Below, piece after piece: positions 54,939-63,644 of a DNA stretch of 64,000 bases. The notes under the pieces are model-generated. The model was given only the letters and a program-made list of their open reading frames with translations. It ran no database searches and was not told where the DNA came from. Every line of letters begins with the position of its first letter. Positions within the stretch are counted from its first letter, which is position 1. The DNA lies in NCBI RefSeq assembly GCF_014697585.1, contig NZ_JACJSB010000010.1, positions 82,298-146,297 on the forward strand. Direction: 5' to 3'. The position numbers and the translations under genes were made by a program. Source of the stretch: Dolichospermum sp. FACHB-1091. Its GTDB lineage: Bacteria > Cyanobacteriota > Cyanobacteriia > Cyanobacteriales > Nostocaceae.

Positions 54939-55367
54939 CTACTTTTCCTGAATTAATTTCTGTACCTGTTCCCACTCTTCTGAACTTACCTTAAAATTAG
55001 TCGAATTGGGAGCGCGAAGCACCAATAAATTTTTAAGCACAGAATCTTCTTGTAACTGATTTTTCAGTAAAGGAGATTCTACAAATTTATTTGTAAATCT
55101 AATTATCGCTTGTTGTTTTCCCAAAGCTCTTGTAGAGTCTACCCAATATTTCTTATCTGGTATTTCCGTCAAGAATTGAGCGGCTTCTACCACTTCTGCT
55201 GTCGCATAAATTCCCCCTTGACTACCAGATAACCAAATAATAACACCATCACCAGCAGCGATATCTTTAGCATAACGAGTTACCAACCAAGGAATTGCTT
55301 CTAACTCCTTGATAGCGTCTAAAACCCGATAATACTTGGGATTTCCTTGAAATAACCAATAAGCCAT
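54939..55367 (-). CDS. EVE-domain protein
   Basis: The 142-residue protein MAYWLFQGNPKYYRVLDAIK has WLVTRYAKDIAAGDGVIIWL and GIYATAEVVEAAQFL, the EVE (PUA-like) domain that binds modified bases and occurs alone or fused to nucleases. Alone it may read modified DNA or RNA. Its start is separated from Yfr1 by about 65 bp; the two are on the same strand. Confidence 0.88.
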   Translation of the reverse strand: MAYWLFQGNPKYYRVLDAIKELEAIPWLVTRYAKDIAAGDGVIIWLSGSQGGIYATAEVVEAAQFLTEIPDKKYWVDSTRALGKQQAIIRFTNKFVESPLLKNQLQEDSVLKNLLVLRAPNSTNFKVSSEEWEQVQKLIQEK

Positions 55368-55432
55368 ATACTTTTCTGATAATTACCAAATCAGATTATA
55401 CCATTTTTGAGATTTTTGATTTTACTTAGCCA

Positions 55433-55502
55433 TAAAAAATAAAAACCGTGAAAAAATAAATTCACGGCTTTAATAAAAATGTGGTGTGAGGAGACTTAAC
55501 TT
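55433..55502 (-). ncRNA. yfr1: Yfr1 small RNA
   Basis: On the minus strand a TATAAT box (55508-55513) is followed after about 6 nt by an RNA with CTCCTCACACCACA, the ultraconserved Yfr1 core, then a terminator stem GCCGTGAA/TTCACGGT with a T-run. The length is about 70 nt, as in other cyanobacteria. Yfr1 is abundant and base-pairs with mRNAs for outer membrane porins such as Som. The start point is estimated from the -10 box. The flanking genes encode an EVE protein and ArsS. Confidence 0.87.
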
Positions 55503-55601
55503 ACTTGATTATACTAGATATTAAAATTAGAAGTTCAATTACCACAAATTTCTTTACAAAGTAATTATTTCATGACATATATATTTTTAATATTTGTCAA
55601 T

Positions 55602-56576
55602 TTATACTATAGCACCACCACAACTAGAACCACAACCCGCAGTACAACCATAACAATATTCAGCAGTTTGGACTTCATTAAATATATCTAAACTACCAAT
55701 TTCTAACAATTTACTCACAGTCAAATTTTCACCATTACTAGTTTTAGCAGGTAAATTCATCATTTGATTAAAATCACAATCAAAAATATTCCCTAAATAA
55801 TCAATAGAAAGTTGTTCACGACACATTAAACCATCAATTGTATTTGCATTAAAGTGAGATTCCAAAAAATGCAAATAGCGAGAATAAAGCTGTTTTCTTT
55901 CTAAATGAAACTTTGTTCTCCCCACAGGTATATTAGTAATTGTAAAAAGATGATTAAATCGAATATCAAATTTTTCAGACAGAAAGGTTTTATAAGCCTT
56001 TTCTAAATTTTCCTGTTCAGGAGTGAGAGAAAAATTTTCACTATTTGGTAATGGAGGATTATACACCAAATCTAAAATCAAATCTGGATTTTGACCATAA
56101 CCGATTTTATTCAACCATTGTAAAGCCTTAATTGATTGATCAAAAACACCACTTCCCCGCATTTTATCCACATTATCGGCTAAATAACAGGGAAGAGAAG
56201 CCACAATTCTGACTTGATTCTCAGCAAAAAAATCTGGTAAATCCTCAAATCCCTCCACAAAATAAATCGTCAAATTTGATCTGACAATTACCTGTTTACC
56301 TGCATTTTTAGCAGCTTCTACCAAAGACTTAAAACCATAATTCATTTCTGGAGCGCCACCAGTTAAATCTACCGTTTTAATTTGCGGAAACCTACCAATT
56401 AAAGTAATTAACTGTTGACAAACTTCCGGTGTTAATTCCTCAGTTCTTTTCGGACCAGCTTCTACATGGCAATGGTTACAAGCTAAATTACAACGTTTTC
56501 CTAAATTAATTTGTAAAACGTTAACTTCCTTTTTTGTTAAAGGAGAATTTAGCTGCTGAAAAAAAGGTGTAATCAT
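55602..56576 (-). CDS. arsS: Arsenosugar biosynthesis radical SAM protein ArsS
   Basis: The 324-residue protein has the radical SAM cluster CNLACNHC (Cys29, 33, 36), VDLTGGAPEMN and a C-terminal Cys-rich end (CYGCTAGCGSSCGG), which in this family binds an extra iron-sulfur cluster. ArsS attaches an adenosyl-derived group to dimethylarsenite on the way to arsenosugars. The partner arsM is 5 kb away at 61614, on the same strand, with accessory genes between them. Confidence 0.92.
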   Translation of the reverse strand: MITPFFQQLNSPLTKKEVNVLQINLGKRCNLACNHCHVEAGPKRTEELTPEVCQQLITLIGRFPQIKTVDLTGGAPEMNYGFKSLVEAAKNAGKQVIVRSNLTIYFVEGFEDLPDFFAENQVRIVASLPCYLADNVDKMRGSGVFDQSIKALQWLNKIGYGQNPDLILDLVYNPPLPNSENFSLTPEQENLEKAYKTFLSEKFDIRFNHLFTITNIPVGRTKFHLERKQLYSRYLHFLESHFNANTIDGLMCREQLSIDYLGNIFDCDFNQMMNLPAKTSNGENLTVSKLLEIGSLDIFNEVQTAEYCYGCTAGCGSSCGGAIV

Positions 56577-56832
56577 AGAAGCATCTCTAGCACGAATTTC
56601 TATAAGAGGATATTTTAAAGGTCATTCAACCTCACAGACAGGGGGAAGTGACAGACTATTGATAATTGGGACATACCACTTGACTAAATTGTAAGTTTCC
56701 TATATTATGGATAAACAACCCATCAATCATTACCAAAATCTGAAAAAATATTTTTGATCGCTCCACTCCGTTACGCTAGGGAAGTAAAAAGAGAAAGAAG
56801 GGCAGAGAGTAAAAGAGTAAGAGTATAAAGGG

Positions 56833-58836
56833 CTACAAAGTCCTGAACGAAGACACGACCCGAAAACCGTAGCTGACGTAACGATAGTCGCGCGAATACC
56901 TACCGCGAGACGCAGCCCGACAGTACCCAGCACCGTTGAGCCAAGAACCGCCACGAAGCAGCATATATTCCGTGCTTAGACTTGTCCAAGCACTGCCATC
57001 TGTAGGCGCATTTATATAGTTTTCATGCCACCCATCCTCGCACCACTCCCACACATTCCCAGACATATCATATAAACCAAAAGGATTGGCGGGAAATTTT
57101 CCAACTTCTGTGGTTTTTTCTCGATATTCTCCTTTTTGTGCCTGCCCGTAAATGTAGTTACCATTATAATTAGCTAAATCTGTAGAAATTGTTTCCCCAC
57201 AATAAAACGGGGTAGTAGTTCCTCCACGACAAGCATATTCCCATTCGGCTTCAGTAGGTAAACGATAGGTTTTATTTGCCATTCGGGAAAGTCTGGCACA
57301 AAATTCTTGAGCATCATTCCATGATACACACTCAACAGGCAGATTATCACCTTTAAAATAAGATGGATCAGATTTTAAATCAATCTTATCCTTTGGTAAG
57401 GCAGCCACGACTCGCCATTGTTGTTGAGTAACTGGATATTTACCCATGAAAAACGGGGGAACAGTAACTTCATGTTGTGGACTTTGAGAAGAATGATAAC
57501 CTTCCTCATTTTCTGGAGAACCCATTTTGAAAGTTCCACCGGGAATAGCTACCATTTCGAGAATTACACCATTTCCCAAATCTTCGCCAAAATAATTTGC
57601 GTTTTTGGTAATGCGTTGAATTTCTGAACTTTTTCCCAAACTCAAAACGCCAGGAATTAACTTAGCTGTTTCAAATTTAAAACTGGTGACGGGAATATCT
57701 AAAAACTTTTCCGGTTCTGGTTCGGTATTATTTGGTGAAGGAGATGAATCTACTACTTGTGTATTAGCTAGTATTTTCCGTTCAATAGAAGCTATATCTT
57801 TATCTCGAAGATTAAGAGAATTTTGTAATCTTTGTAATTGCTTACGGCTTCTTTCGGAAATTGGATATTCTTGTTCTATTAATTGACAGAAAACCTCTTC
57901 ATAAGTTTGTAACTTTTCTCGTCGCTTTTGATATGGTTCGAGAACTTCGGACTCAATTATTTGAGCTATATCAATTGTTAAACCTAGTTTTTTTTGAATA
58001 ACATTTAAAGATTGTCTATTAATAAAACTAATTTCTCCTTCGTCTTCCGAAGCACATTCTTCTACCTTCTTACGGTATTTAAGGTTAGGATCATCTTGAG
58101 GTGACTTAGCTAGAATAATTCTATGACCTTCCTCCACAGGATAAATTTTCGGGGTCATAGCTGGAGCAACTTCTTGAACTTTGCTACTCACATACTCATG
58201 TAATTCGTCAATAGAAATCGAACCATCTCCGTCTTTATCTGCTGCACCTGTTTTAATTCCATCAACCAAATAACGAGTATAAATCCCAAATTCTGAACCT
58301 TCTTCTTCATAAGCGTACTGTGTTGAAGTAGAAGCTGTAAGTATTGCTGTTCCTTGACCACCCAAGTGCTGTTTAATATTTATAGCACCACCACCTTTAG
58401 CTGTCATTCCTTGAGAAAAAGCACCACTAAAACAGGAATCTAAAATTACTACTTTGCGTTTTGACTTGCTCTTTTTCATGCATTCATGTACATAACTTGC
58501 AGCTACAGCTAAATATGGTAGAAAACTTGCGCCCTTTTTCTTTGTAGAAGAAGCTGAGAAGTAGAAATTACCGTCATCATTAATTAAACCATGTCCAGAA
58601 AAGTACAAAAGCAATAAGTCATCTCTTTGCCTATTATCATATAAATCATGAATAGCTTCTTCCATATCCGGCTTTTGCGGATTCTTCAAAACGGTGACAT
58701 TTTCCGCAGCAAACTCACCTATTTCTGGGTTTACCAGCACTTCCTGGATAGCTTCAACATCTTTAACAGTCGTGGGTAAAGGGCTAAATCCTGATTGGTA
58801 CTCACTCACCCCTATTAATAATGCAAATTTGTTCAT
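56833..58836 (-). CDS. Caspase-family peptidase fused to a formylglycine-enzyme-like domain
   Basis: The 667-residue protein begins with a caspase-like (orthocaspase) domain: His82 in YFSGHGL and Cys135 in ILDSCFSG. An EF-hand-like loop DKDGDGSISIDE follows at about 200-211, then a coiled coil at about 255-360 and a formylglycine-enzyme-like (FGE/C-type lectin fold) domain at about 420-667 (MVAIPGGTFKMGSPENEEGY, LPTEAEWEYACRGG, GNVWEWCEDGW). The last ~40 residues (LRGGSWLNGAGYCRAASRGR and onward) resemble the variable region of retroelement-diversified proteins. An EACC1-like gene lies just upstream. An immune or cell-death effector role is inferred. Confidence 0.85.
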   Translation of the reverse strand: MNKFALLIGVSEYQSGFSPLPTTVKDVEAIQEVLVNPEIGEFAAENVTVLKNPQKPDMEEAIHDLYDNRQRDDLLLLYFSGHGLINDDGNFYFSASSTKKKGASFLPYLAVAASYVHECMKKSKSKRKVVILDSCFSGAFSQGMTAKGGGAINIKQHLGGQGTAILTASTSTQYAYEEEGSEFGIYTRYLVDGIKTGAADKDGDGSISIDELHEYVSSKVQEVAPAMTPKIYPVEEGHRIILAKSPQDDPNLKYRKKVEECASEDEGEISFINRQSLNVIQKKLGLTIDIAQIIESEVLEPYQKRREKLQTYEEVFCQLIEQEYPISERSRKQLQRLQNSLNLRDKDIASIERKILANTQVVDSSPSPNNTEPEPEKFLDIPVTSFKFETAKLIPGVLSLGKSSEIQRITKNANYFGEDLGNGVILEMVAIPGGTFKMGSPENEEGYHSSQSPQHEVTVPPFFMGKYPVTQQQWRVVAALPKDKIDLKSDPSYFKGDNLPVECVSWNDAQEFCARLSRMANKTYRLPTEAEWEYACRGGTTTPFYCGETISTDLANYNGNYIYGQAQKGEYREKTTEVGKFPANPFGLYDMSGNVWEWCEDGWHENYINAPTDGSAWTSLSTEYMLLRGGSWLNGAGYCRAASRGRYSRDYRYVSYGFRVVSSFRTL

Positions 58837-59005
58837 ATTCTACTCAAAATGGCTTGATTTTTTGATTTTTTGATTTCTTGATTTTTTAATTTTATAGTAG
58901 GGGTTTAGCAGTGCTAAACCCTGGCACATTTAGGTTTTTTATAATTTTGTAAAACCTTGTAAAACTCCAAAACTCAGCCATCAGTAGTATAGCTATCTTG
59001 AGTTG

Positions 59006-59404
59006 TCATTTTTTATTGTCCAAAAAATCTTGTATTGCTTTTAGCGTTGGTTCTAAATCCTTAACATCCCCGATTTCAAGTTCTAAACCATTAAGATCAC
59101 CTTTATTTCTTTCAATTTTGATCTTTACTTTTTTGTCAGTGTTACCGAAACGTTTAGCCAGAAAACCAACCAAAGACTTGATATTAGCAGGATTAATTTT
59201 TGTAGTTAATAATTCCCAGACAAAACCGCCAATAGCTTTAGTATTCGGTGGTGCTTGTTCTACGGTGACTACATCTGCTGTTTCGACACCATCAACTTCT
59301 CGTAGTATCGGGAGTAACTTCCGTACTTGCGTTTGTAATTCTTCTTGTTCTAAACCTAGTTCCGCCAAAGAAATTGTTATCTCTACATTGGATGTGCTTA
59401 TCAT
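59006..59404 (-). CDS. EACC1-like (effector-associated constant component) protein
   Basis: The 132-residue protein has an N-terminal strand-helix unit (VEITISLAELGLEQEELQTQ) and a C-terminal part with INPANIKSLVGFLAKRFGN, KVKIKIERNKGDLNGLELEI and a final helix. This pattern fits EACC1, described from comparative genomics as a constant partner of caspase, trypsin and NTPase effectors in conflict systems. The caspase gene follows by 169 bp on the same strand. The assignment is from pattern memory. Confidence 0.6.
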   Translation of the reverse strand: MISTSNVEITISLAELGLEQEELQTQVRKLLPILREVDGVETADVVTVEQAPPNTKAIGGFVWELLTTKINPANIKSLVGFLAKRFGNTDKKVKIKIERNKGDLNGLELEIGDVKDLEPTLKAIQDFLDNKK

Positions 59405-59507
59405 ATATTATAGATTGAGCTAGTTTCAGGGCAAATATTCCCGTATTATAGTCTTTTTTGCTGATAATGTGGCAAACACGCAAAAATCAAGCATCTCTTA
59501 CCTGGAA

Positions 59508-60509
59508 GTAGAACCTCTAAGATGACATTCCCAGTCAGAGACTGGGAACGAAGAACGAGGATGCTCTGTGTGGGAACGAGAGTTTTCTTTCTTTGCGTCT
59601 TTGCTCCTTTGCGTCTTTGCGCGAAACCTCAGCTAGATTAGATATAAGAATTACTCAATTACCGTGAAAACCGATACAATTTTCTATAGCTTATTTCAAG
59701 CATTTATTTCCTAGCATTTTCTTTGAATTAATTAACCAGTCTCCCACAGAAGCAGGTACGTATGAATTTACCTCTCGTGAAGTTAAACAACTGGCTTTTC
59801 GTTTAGACGGTTTATTTTTACCAACCACCAAAGATGCCAAAAAACCATTTTACATTGTTGAGGTTCAATTTCAACCCGATGATGATTTATATTATCGTCT
59901 CTTTGCAGAACTTTTTCTCTACCTACGACAATACAAAACTCCTCATCCTTGGCAAGCTGTAATCATCTATCCTAGTCGTAATATAGAAAGAGAACAGAAT
60001 GTACAATTTGGGGAAATCTTACTGCTTGAAAGAGTTACACGCATTTATTTAGACGAGTTGGGAGAGAGTTCTTTAGGGGTGGGAGTTGTTAAACTAGTAA
60101 TAGAAACAGAGAAGGCTGCACCAGCATTAGCAAGACGTTTAATTGCCCAAGCAAACCAACAACTAACTGATACCAAAATTAAACGGGATTTAATTAATCT
60201 GATTGAGACAATTATCGTCTACAAATTACCCAAAAAAAGCAGAAAGGAGATTGAAGCTATGTTAGGTTTAAGTGAGTTGAAACAAACCAGAGTTTATCAA
60301 GAAGCTTTAGAAGAAGGTAAAGCTGAAGGTGAAGCTAAAGGTAAACAAGAAGGTGAAGCTGAAGCAACTAGAAAGTTTGCTTTGAAATTGTTACGAACTG
60401 GCATGAATTTACAACAAATTGCTGAGGTTACAGAATTATCTCTTGAACAAATTCAGGCTTTACAAAAGGAAATTCAACAATCATAGTAGTTCTCGCTCTA
60501 ATAAAATCT
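59508..60509. repeat. Direct repeat unit A (about 1.0 kb, Rpn gene)
   Basis: The block from GTAGAACCTCTAAGATG to CTCGCTCTAATAAAAT is repeated at 60571-61529 with very few base changes. The left part differs by 28 bp of CTCGTTCCC-type repeat (59527-59580) and the gene end by 12 bp. Confidence 0.9.
59664..60486 (+). pseudogene. Rpn-family (DUF2887) nuclease gene, frameshifted (copy 1)
   Basis: GTG 59664 begins VKTDTIFYSLFQAF. After TTTCAAGC there is a doubled ATTT; removing one ATTT restores PSIFFELINQSPTEAGTYEF and the rest of an about 270-residue Rpn protein (recombination-promoting nuclease/putative transposase) through FRLDGLFLPTTKDAKK and FYIVEVQFQPDDDLYYRLFA to QKEIQQS. With the extra bases the frame hits a TAG at once. 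A fragment from TTG 60058 stays open but lacks the nuclease core. The gene is most likely inactive. Confidence 0.85.
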
Positions 60510-60615
60510 CTCGTTCCCATGCTCTGCGTGGGAATATAGTTAAGAGGCTCTGCCTCTATTATACCTAGAGGTAGAACCTCTAAGATGACATTCCCAGTCT
60601 CTGACTGGGAACGAG
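60510..60615. repeat. CTCGTTCCCA repeat between the two Rpn copies
   Basis: A 106-bp element with ends CTCGTTCCCA and TGGGAACGAG and the inner GAGGCTCTGCCTC/GAGGTAGAACCTC pair, of the same family as 33117 and 40082. It lies at the junction of the duplicated units and may have served as the recombination site. Confidence 0.75.
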
Positions 60616-60698
60616 AGTTTTCTTTCTTTGCGTCTTTACTCCTTTGCCTCTTTGCGCGAAACCTCAGCTAGATTAGATATAAGAATTACTCAATTACC

Positions 60699-61509
60699 GT
60701 GAAAACCGATACTATTTTCTATAGCTTATTTCAAGCATTTATTTCCTAGCATTTTCTTTGAATTAATTAACCAGTCTCCCACAGAAGCAGGTACGTATGA
60801 ATTTACCTCTCGTGAAGTTAAACAACTGGCTTTTCGTTTAGACGGTTTATTTTTACCAACCACCAAAGATGCCAAAAAACCATTTTATATTGTCGAGGTT
60901 CAATTTCAACCCGATGATGATTTATATTATCGTCTCTTTGCAGAACTTTTTCTCTACCTACGACAATACAAAACTCCTCATCCTTGGCAAGCTGTAATCA
61001 TCTATCCTAGTCGTAATATAGAAAGAGAACAGAATGTACAATTTGGGGAAATCTTACTGCTTGAAAGAGTTACACGCATTTATTTAGATGAGTTGGGAGA
61101 GAGTTCTTTAGGGGTGGGAGTTGTTAAACTGGTAATAGAAACAGAGAAGGCTGCACCAGCATTAGCAAGACGTTTAATTGCCCAAGCAAACCAACAACTA
61201 ACTGATACCAAAATTAAACGGGATTTAATTAATCTGATTGAGACAATTATCGTCTACAAATTACCCAAAAAAAGCAGAAAGGAGATTGAAGCTATGTTAG
61301 GTTTAAGTGAGTTGAAACAAACCAGAGTTTATCAAGAAGCTTTAGAAGAAGGTAAAGCTGAAGGTGAAGCTAAAGGTAAAGCTGAAGCAACCAGAAAGTT
61401 TGCTTTAAAATTGTTACGAACTGGCATGAATTTACAACAAATTGCTGAGGTTACGGAATTATCTCTTCAGCAAGTTCAGGCTTTACAAAAGGAAATTCAA
61501 CAATCATAG
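60699..61509 (+). pseudogene. Rpn-family (DUF2887) nuclease gene, frameshifted (copy 2)
   Basis: This is the second tandem copy, 1035 bp after copy 1, with the identical ATTT duplication in the same place. It differs from copy 1 by a few substitutions and by a 12-bp shorter Glu/Gly/Lys-rich segment (GEAKGKAEATRK against GEAKGKQEGEAEATRK). The shared frameshift means the gene broke before it was duplicated, or that gene conversion keeps the copies alike. Confidence 0.85.
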
Positions 61510-61613
61510 TAGTCTCGCTCTAATAAAATACTATTGAGGACGGGGAAACCCCGCCCTTACAGGTTTGAGGATAGAAAACTGTACTTAATAGCGGAGGAAA
61601 ATACTGTATAGAA

Positions 61614-62582
61614 TTAACAACATCCCCCACCATCATAATACCATGTAGAATTAGTAATAATGATTTCTTCAGCATTGATAACTGCTAACTTTTCCGCCGT
61701 TTTATCACAAACAGCCACAGGAATTCCCCTTTGTAAAATATGTCCAGATTGATCATCAAAAAATTCTTCCTTACCCGCATAAATTGCTGTTTTACCAGTA
61801 AAAATACAAGCCCCGTCTGAGGGGATTTCCACCTTAAAAGCCACAGAATCAAGACTTTCTAAAAGGATATTTTCCTGTAGTTGATAACTATGTTTATCTA
61901 ATAAACGATAAGGACGACGTGCGCGAATTTCCACTTGTCCAAAACCAGCATTAATTATTAGTTGAGTATATTCTGAATATGTAAGAGCGCCGGATAAACA
62001 TAAAGCGCGTAAATGTTCATTTTGTTGTAAATGATCAGGAATTGGACTGGTAGCAATTGGATCACTCATTTGTAAGCGACCGCCGGGTTTTAATACTCGA
62101 TATGCTTCTTTTAAAGCGCGAGTTAAATCCGTTGGTTCAAAAATATTGAAAAGGCAATTTTGCGCTACTATATCCACCGAAGCATCAGCCACAGGTAAAT
62201 TAAAAGCGTCTCCCGGACGAATTTCAACAAAGCTAGTATCAAACCAGGGGTTTTCTGTTGCAGCAATTTCTAAGTTACGCATTGCAGCTTCTCGCATAGC
62301 CTCCACAGGTTCAACAGCAATAATCGCACCAGGACGAGGAGAAAAATAAGCAAATTGCAACGCTTCTAAACCACCACCAACACCAACATATAAAACTGTT
62401 GGTTGATTATTAAGTTCGTTGTGATGAACCGTAGTTCCACAACCATAGTTCATTTCCTGCATAACCAGAGGAATTTTCAGCCCTGGTAATTGTAAAGGTG
62501 TACTTTGGACACAGCATAGCCCCACTTCTGGTGTTTGAGCAACTTGGCTGTAAAATTGGGCTGCGGTTTCTAAATAGGTCAT
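61614..62582 (-). CDS. arsM: Arsenite S-adenosylmethionine methyltransferase ArsM
   Basis: The 322-residue protein has YVGVGGGLEALQFAY (SAM binding), QNCLFNIFEPTDLTRALKEA, VLKPGGRLQMSDPIA, an early Cys pair GLCCVQS, CG in NYGCGTTVHH and a final GGGCC. These belong to the long ArsM form that works with ArsS in arsenosugar synthesis. It methylates arsenite stepwise. arsS lies 5 kb downstream on the same strand. An operon is interrupted by accessory genes. Confidence 0.9.
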   Translation of the reverse strand: MTYLETAAQFYSQVAQTPEVGLCCVQSTPLQLPGLKIPLVMQEMNYGCGTTVHHNELNNQPTVLYVGVGGGLEALQFAYFSPRPGAIIAVEPVEAMREAAMRNLEIAATENPWFDTSFVEIRPGDAFNLPVADASVDIVAQNCLFNIFEPTDLTRALKEAYRVLKPGGRLQMSDPIATSPIPDHLQQNEHLRALCLSGALTYSEYTQLIINAGFGQVEIRARRPYRLLDKHSYQLQENILLESLDSVAFKVEIPSDGACIFTGKTAIYAGKEEFFDDQSGHILQRGIPVAVCDKTAEKLAVINAEEIIITNSTWYYDGGGCC

Positions 62583-62710
62583 AGTCTCAAATTAGTATCA
62601 ATCTATTTTAACAGAACTGTTTCTGGCTTCACCGTCGCCGTGCTGCCATATTTTTCCTTTCCAAAAGGCTTGACTTTTAATCTCAGCAAGAGTATTATGT
62701 AAAACTAATG

Positions 62711-62830
62711 GAAGGGGAGTAGCTGCTGACAGTAAATCAAAGTTTTCTGTTCAGTATATCTAAATCAACATACTGGTGATGAGCCTGGTTTAGATAGCGA
62801 ATAAACAAAGTATTTGAAAGCGAGACCTTC
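62711..62830 (+). promoter_or_regulatory. yybP-ykoY manganese riboswitch
   Basis: The conserved words are present in order: GAAGGGGAGTAGC at 62711, ATCAACATACTGG near 62762, and GCGAGACCTTC ending 62830. P1 pairs GAAGG with CCTTC. The segment is about 120 nt, normal for this class, which senses manganese. The gene downstream encodes a TMEM165/GDT1 transporter, a known target type. Confidence 0.85.
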
Positions 62831-62871
62831 ACTGACTACACATTGAAAAGTGTGGAGTTCAGTGAGGTTTT
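62825..62871 (+). terminator. Expression-platform hairpin of the riboswitch
   Basis: ACCTTCACTGACTACAC pairs with GTGTGGAGTTCAGTGAGGT and is followed by TTTT. The left arm uses the CCTTC of riboswitch P1, so the two structures exclude each other. Ligand binding would favour P1, block this terminator and turn transcription on. This model is an inference. Confidence 0.75.
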
Positions 62872-62925
62872 ATGGCTCTCATTGATGCTCCACACGGGTA
62901 AAAAATCCTTCAGGAGTTTGAGAGA

Positions 62926-63543
62926 GTGTTAACAGCCTTTACCGCCGGTTTATTACTAATTACCATTTCTGAACTAGGTGATAAAACCTTTTTTATCGCT
63001 GTGATTCTGTCCATGCACCACCCACGGCGCTTGGTGTTCTTTGGTGTGATGGCTGCTTTAGCGGCTATGACTATCTTATCAGTTGCATTTGGGCAGGTAG
63101 TGTCCTTTTTGCCAGAACAAATCATTCATTACGCCGAAATAGTTTTGTTTATTGCCTTTGGTTTGAAGTTGATTTATGATGCTCATAAAATGCCTGTATC
63201 TGCTACTGAAGAAGTCGTAGAAGAGGCACAAGAGGCGGTAGAAAAGGCAGATTTAGATAATTCCCAGCAAAAAAGTGTCTGGTCAATTTTACTAAAATCC
63301 TTCGTACTAACATTTATAGCAGAATGGGGCGATCGCACACAAATAGCCACCATAGTCCTCGCAGCCAGTAATAACCCCATTGGTGTTACAGCCGGCGCAA
63401 TATTAGGACACGCAATTTGTGCAGCGATCGCCGTTATCGGTGGTAAATTAATAGCAGGTAAAATTTCCGAAAGACAAATTACCTTCTTAGGCGGTTTTCT
63501 ATTTATCATCTTTGGCATAGTCGCTGCTATAGAAGGAAAATAA
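62926..63543 (+). CDS. TMEM165/GDT1-family manganese transporter
   Basis: The GTG start gives 205 residues with two signature motifs ELGDKT (16-21) and EWGDRT, six to seven membrane helices, and a charged loop with many Glu residues between the halves. GDT1/TMEM165 proteins move Mn2+ (and Ca2+) out of the cytosol; the Synechocystis member Mnx (Sll0615) sits in the thylakoid or plasma membrane and protects against excess manganese. A manganese riboswitch 95 bp upstream supports this role. Confidence 0.93.
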   Translation: MLTAFTAGLLLITISELGDKTFFIAVILSMHHPRRLVFFGVMAALAAMTILSVAFGQVVSFLPEQIIHYAEIVLFIAFGLKLIYDAHKMPVSATEEVVEEAQEAVEKADLDNSQQKSVWSILLKSFVLTFIAEWGDRTQIATIVLAASNNPIGVTAGAILGHAICAAIAVIGGKLIAGKISERQITFLGGFLFIIFGIVAAIEGK

Positions 63544-63644
63544 ACTGTACACTACTGAGGTAAAAATAGCTTTTTCCTGTCGGTGAGGGAGTTTAGCTAG
63601 TTAAATATTTGCCAACTAATACTAACTAATGCTATACTTTTCTT

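Noticed and set aside
55433..55470. Hairpin with T-run as the arsS terminator
   Set aside because: It follows the Yfr1 core and a -10 box on the same strand, so it is better explained as the Yfr1 terminator, although arsS transcripts could also end there.
56833..56960. Firm call of a DGR in the window
   Set aside because: No reverse transcriptase gene or template repeat is present, so only a candidate remote variable region is reported.
62926..63543. MntP-type manganese exporter
   Set aside because: The two E-x-G-D-(K/R)-T motifs identify TMEM165/GDT1 rather than MntP, although both can follow this riboswitch.
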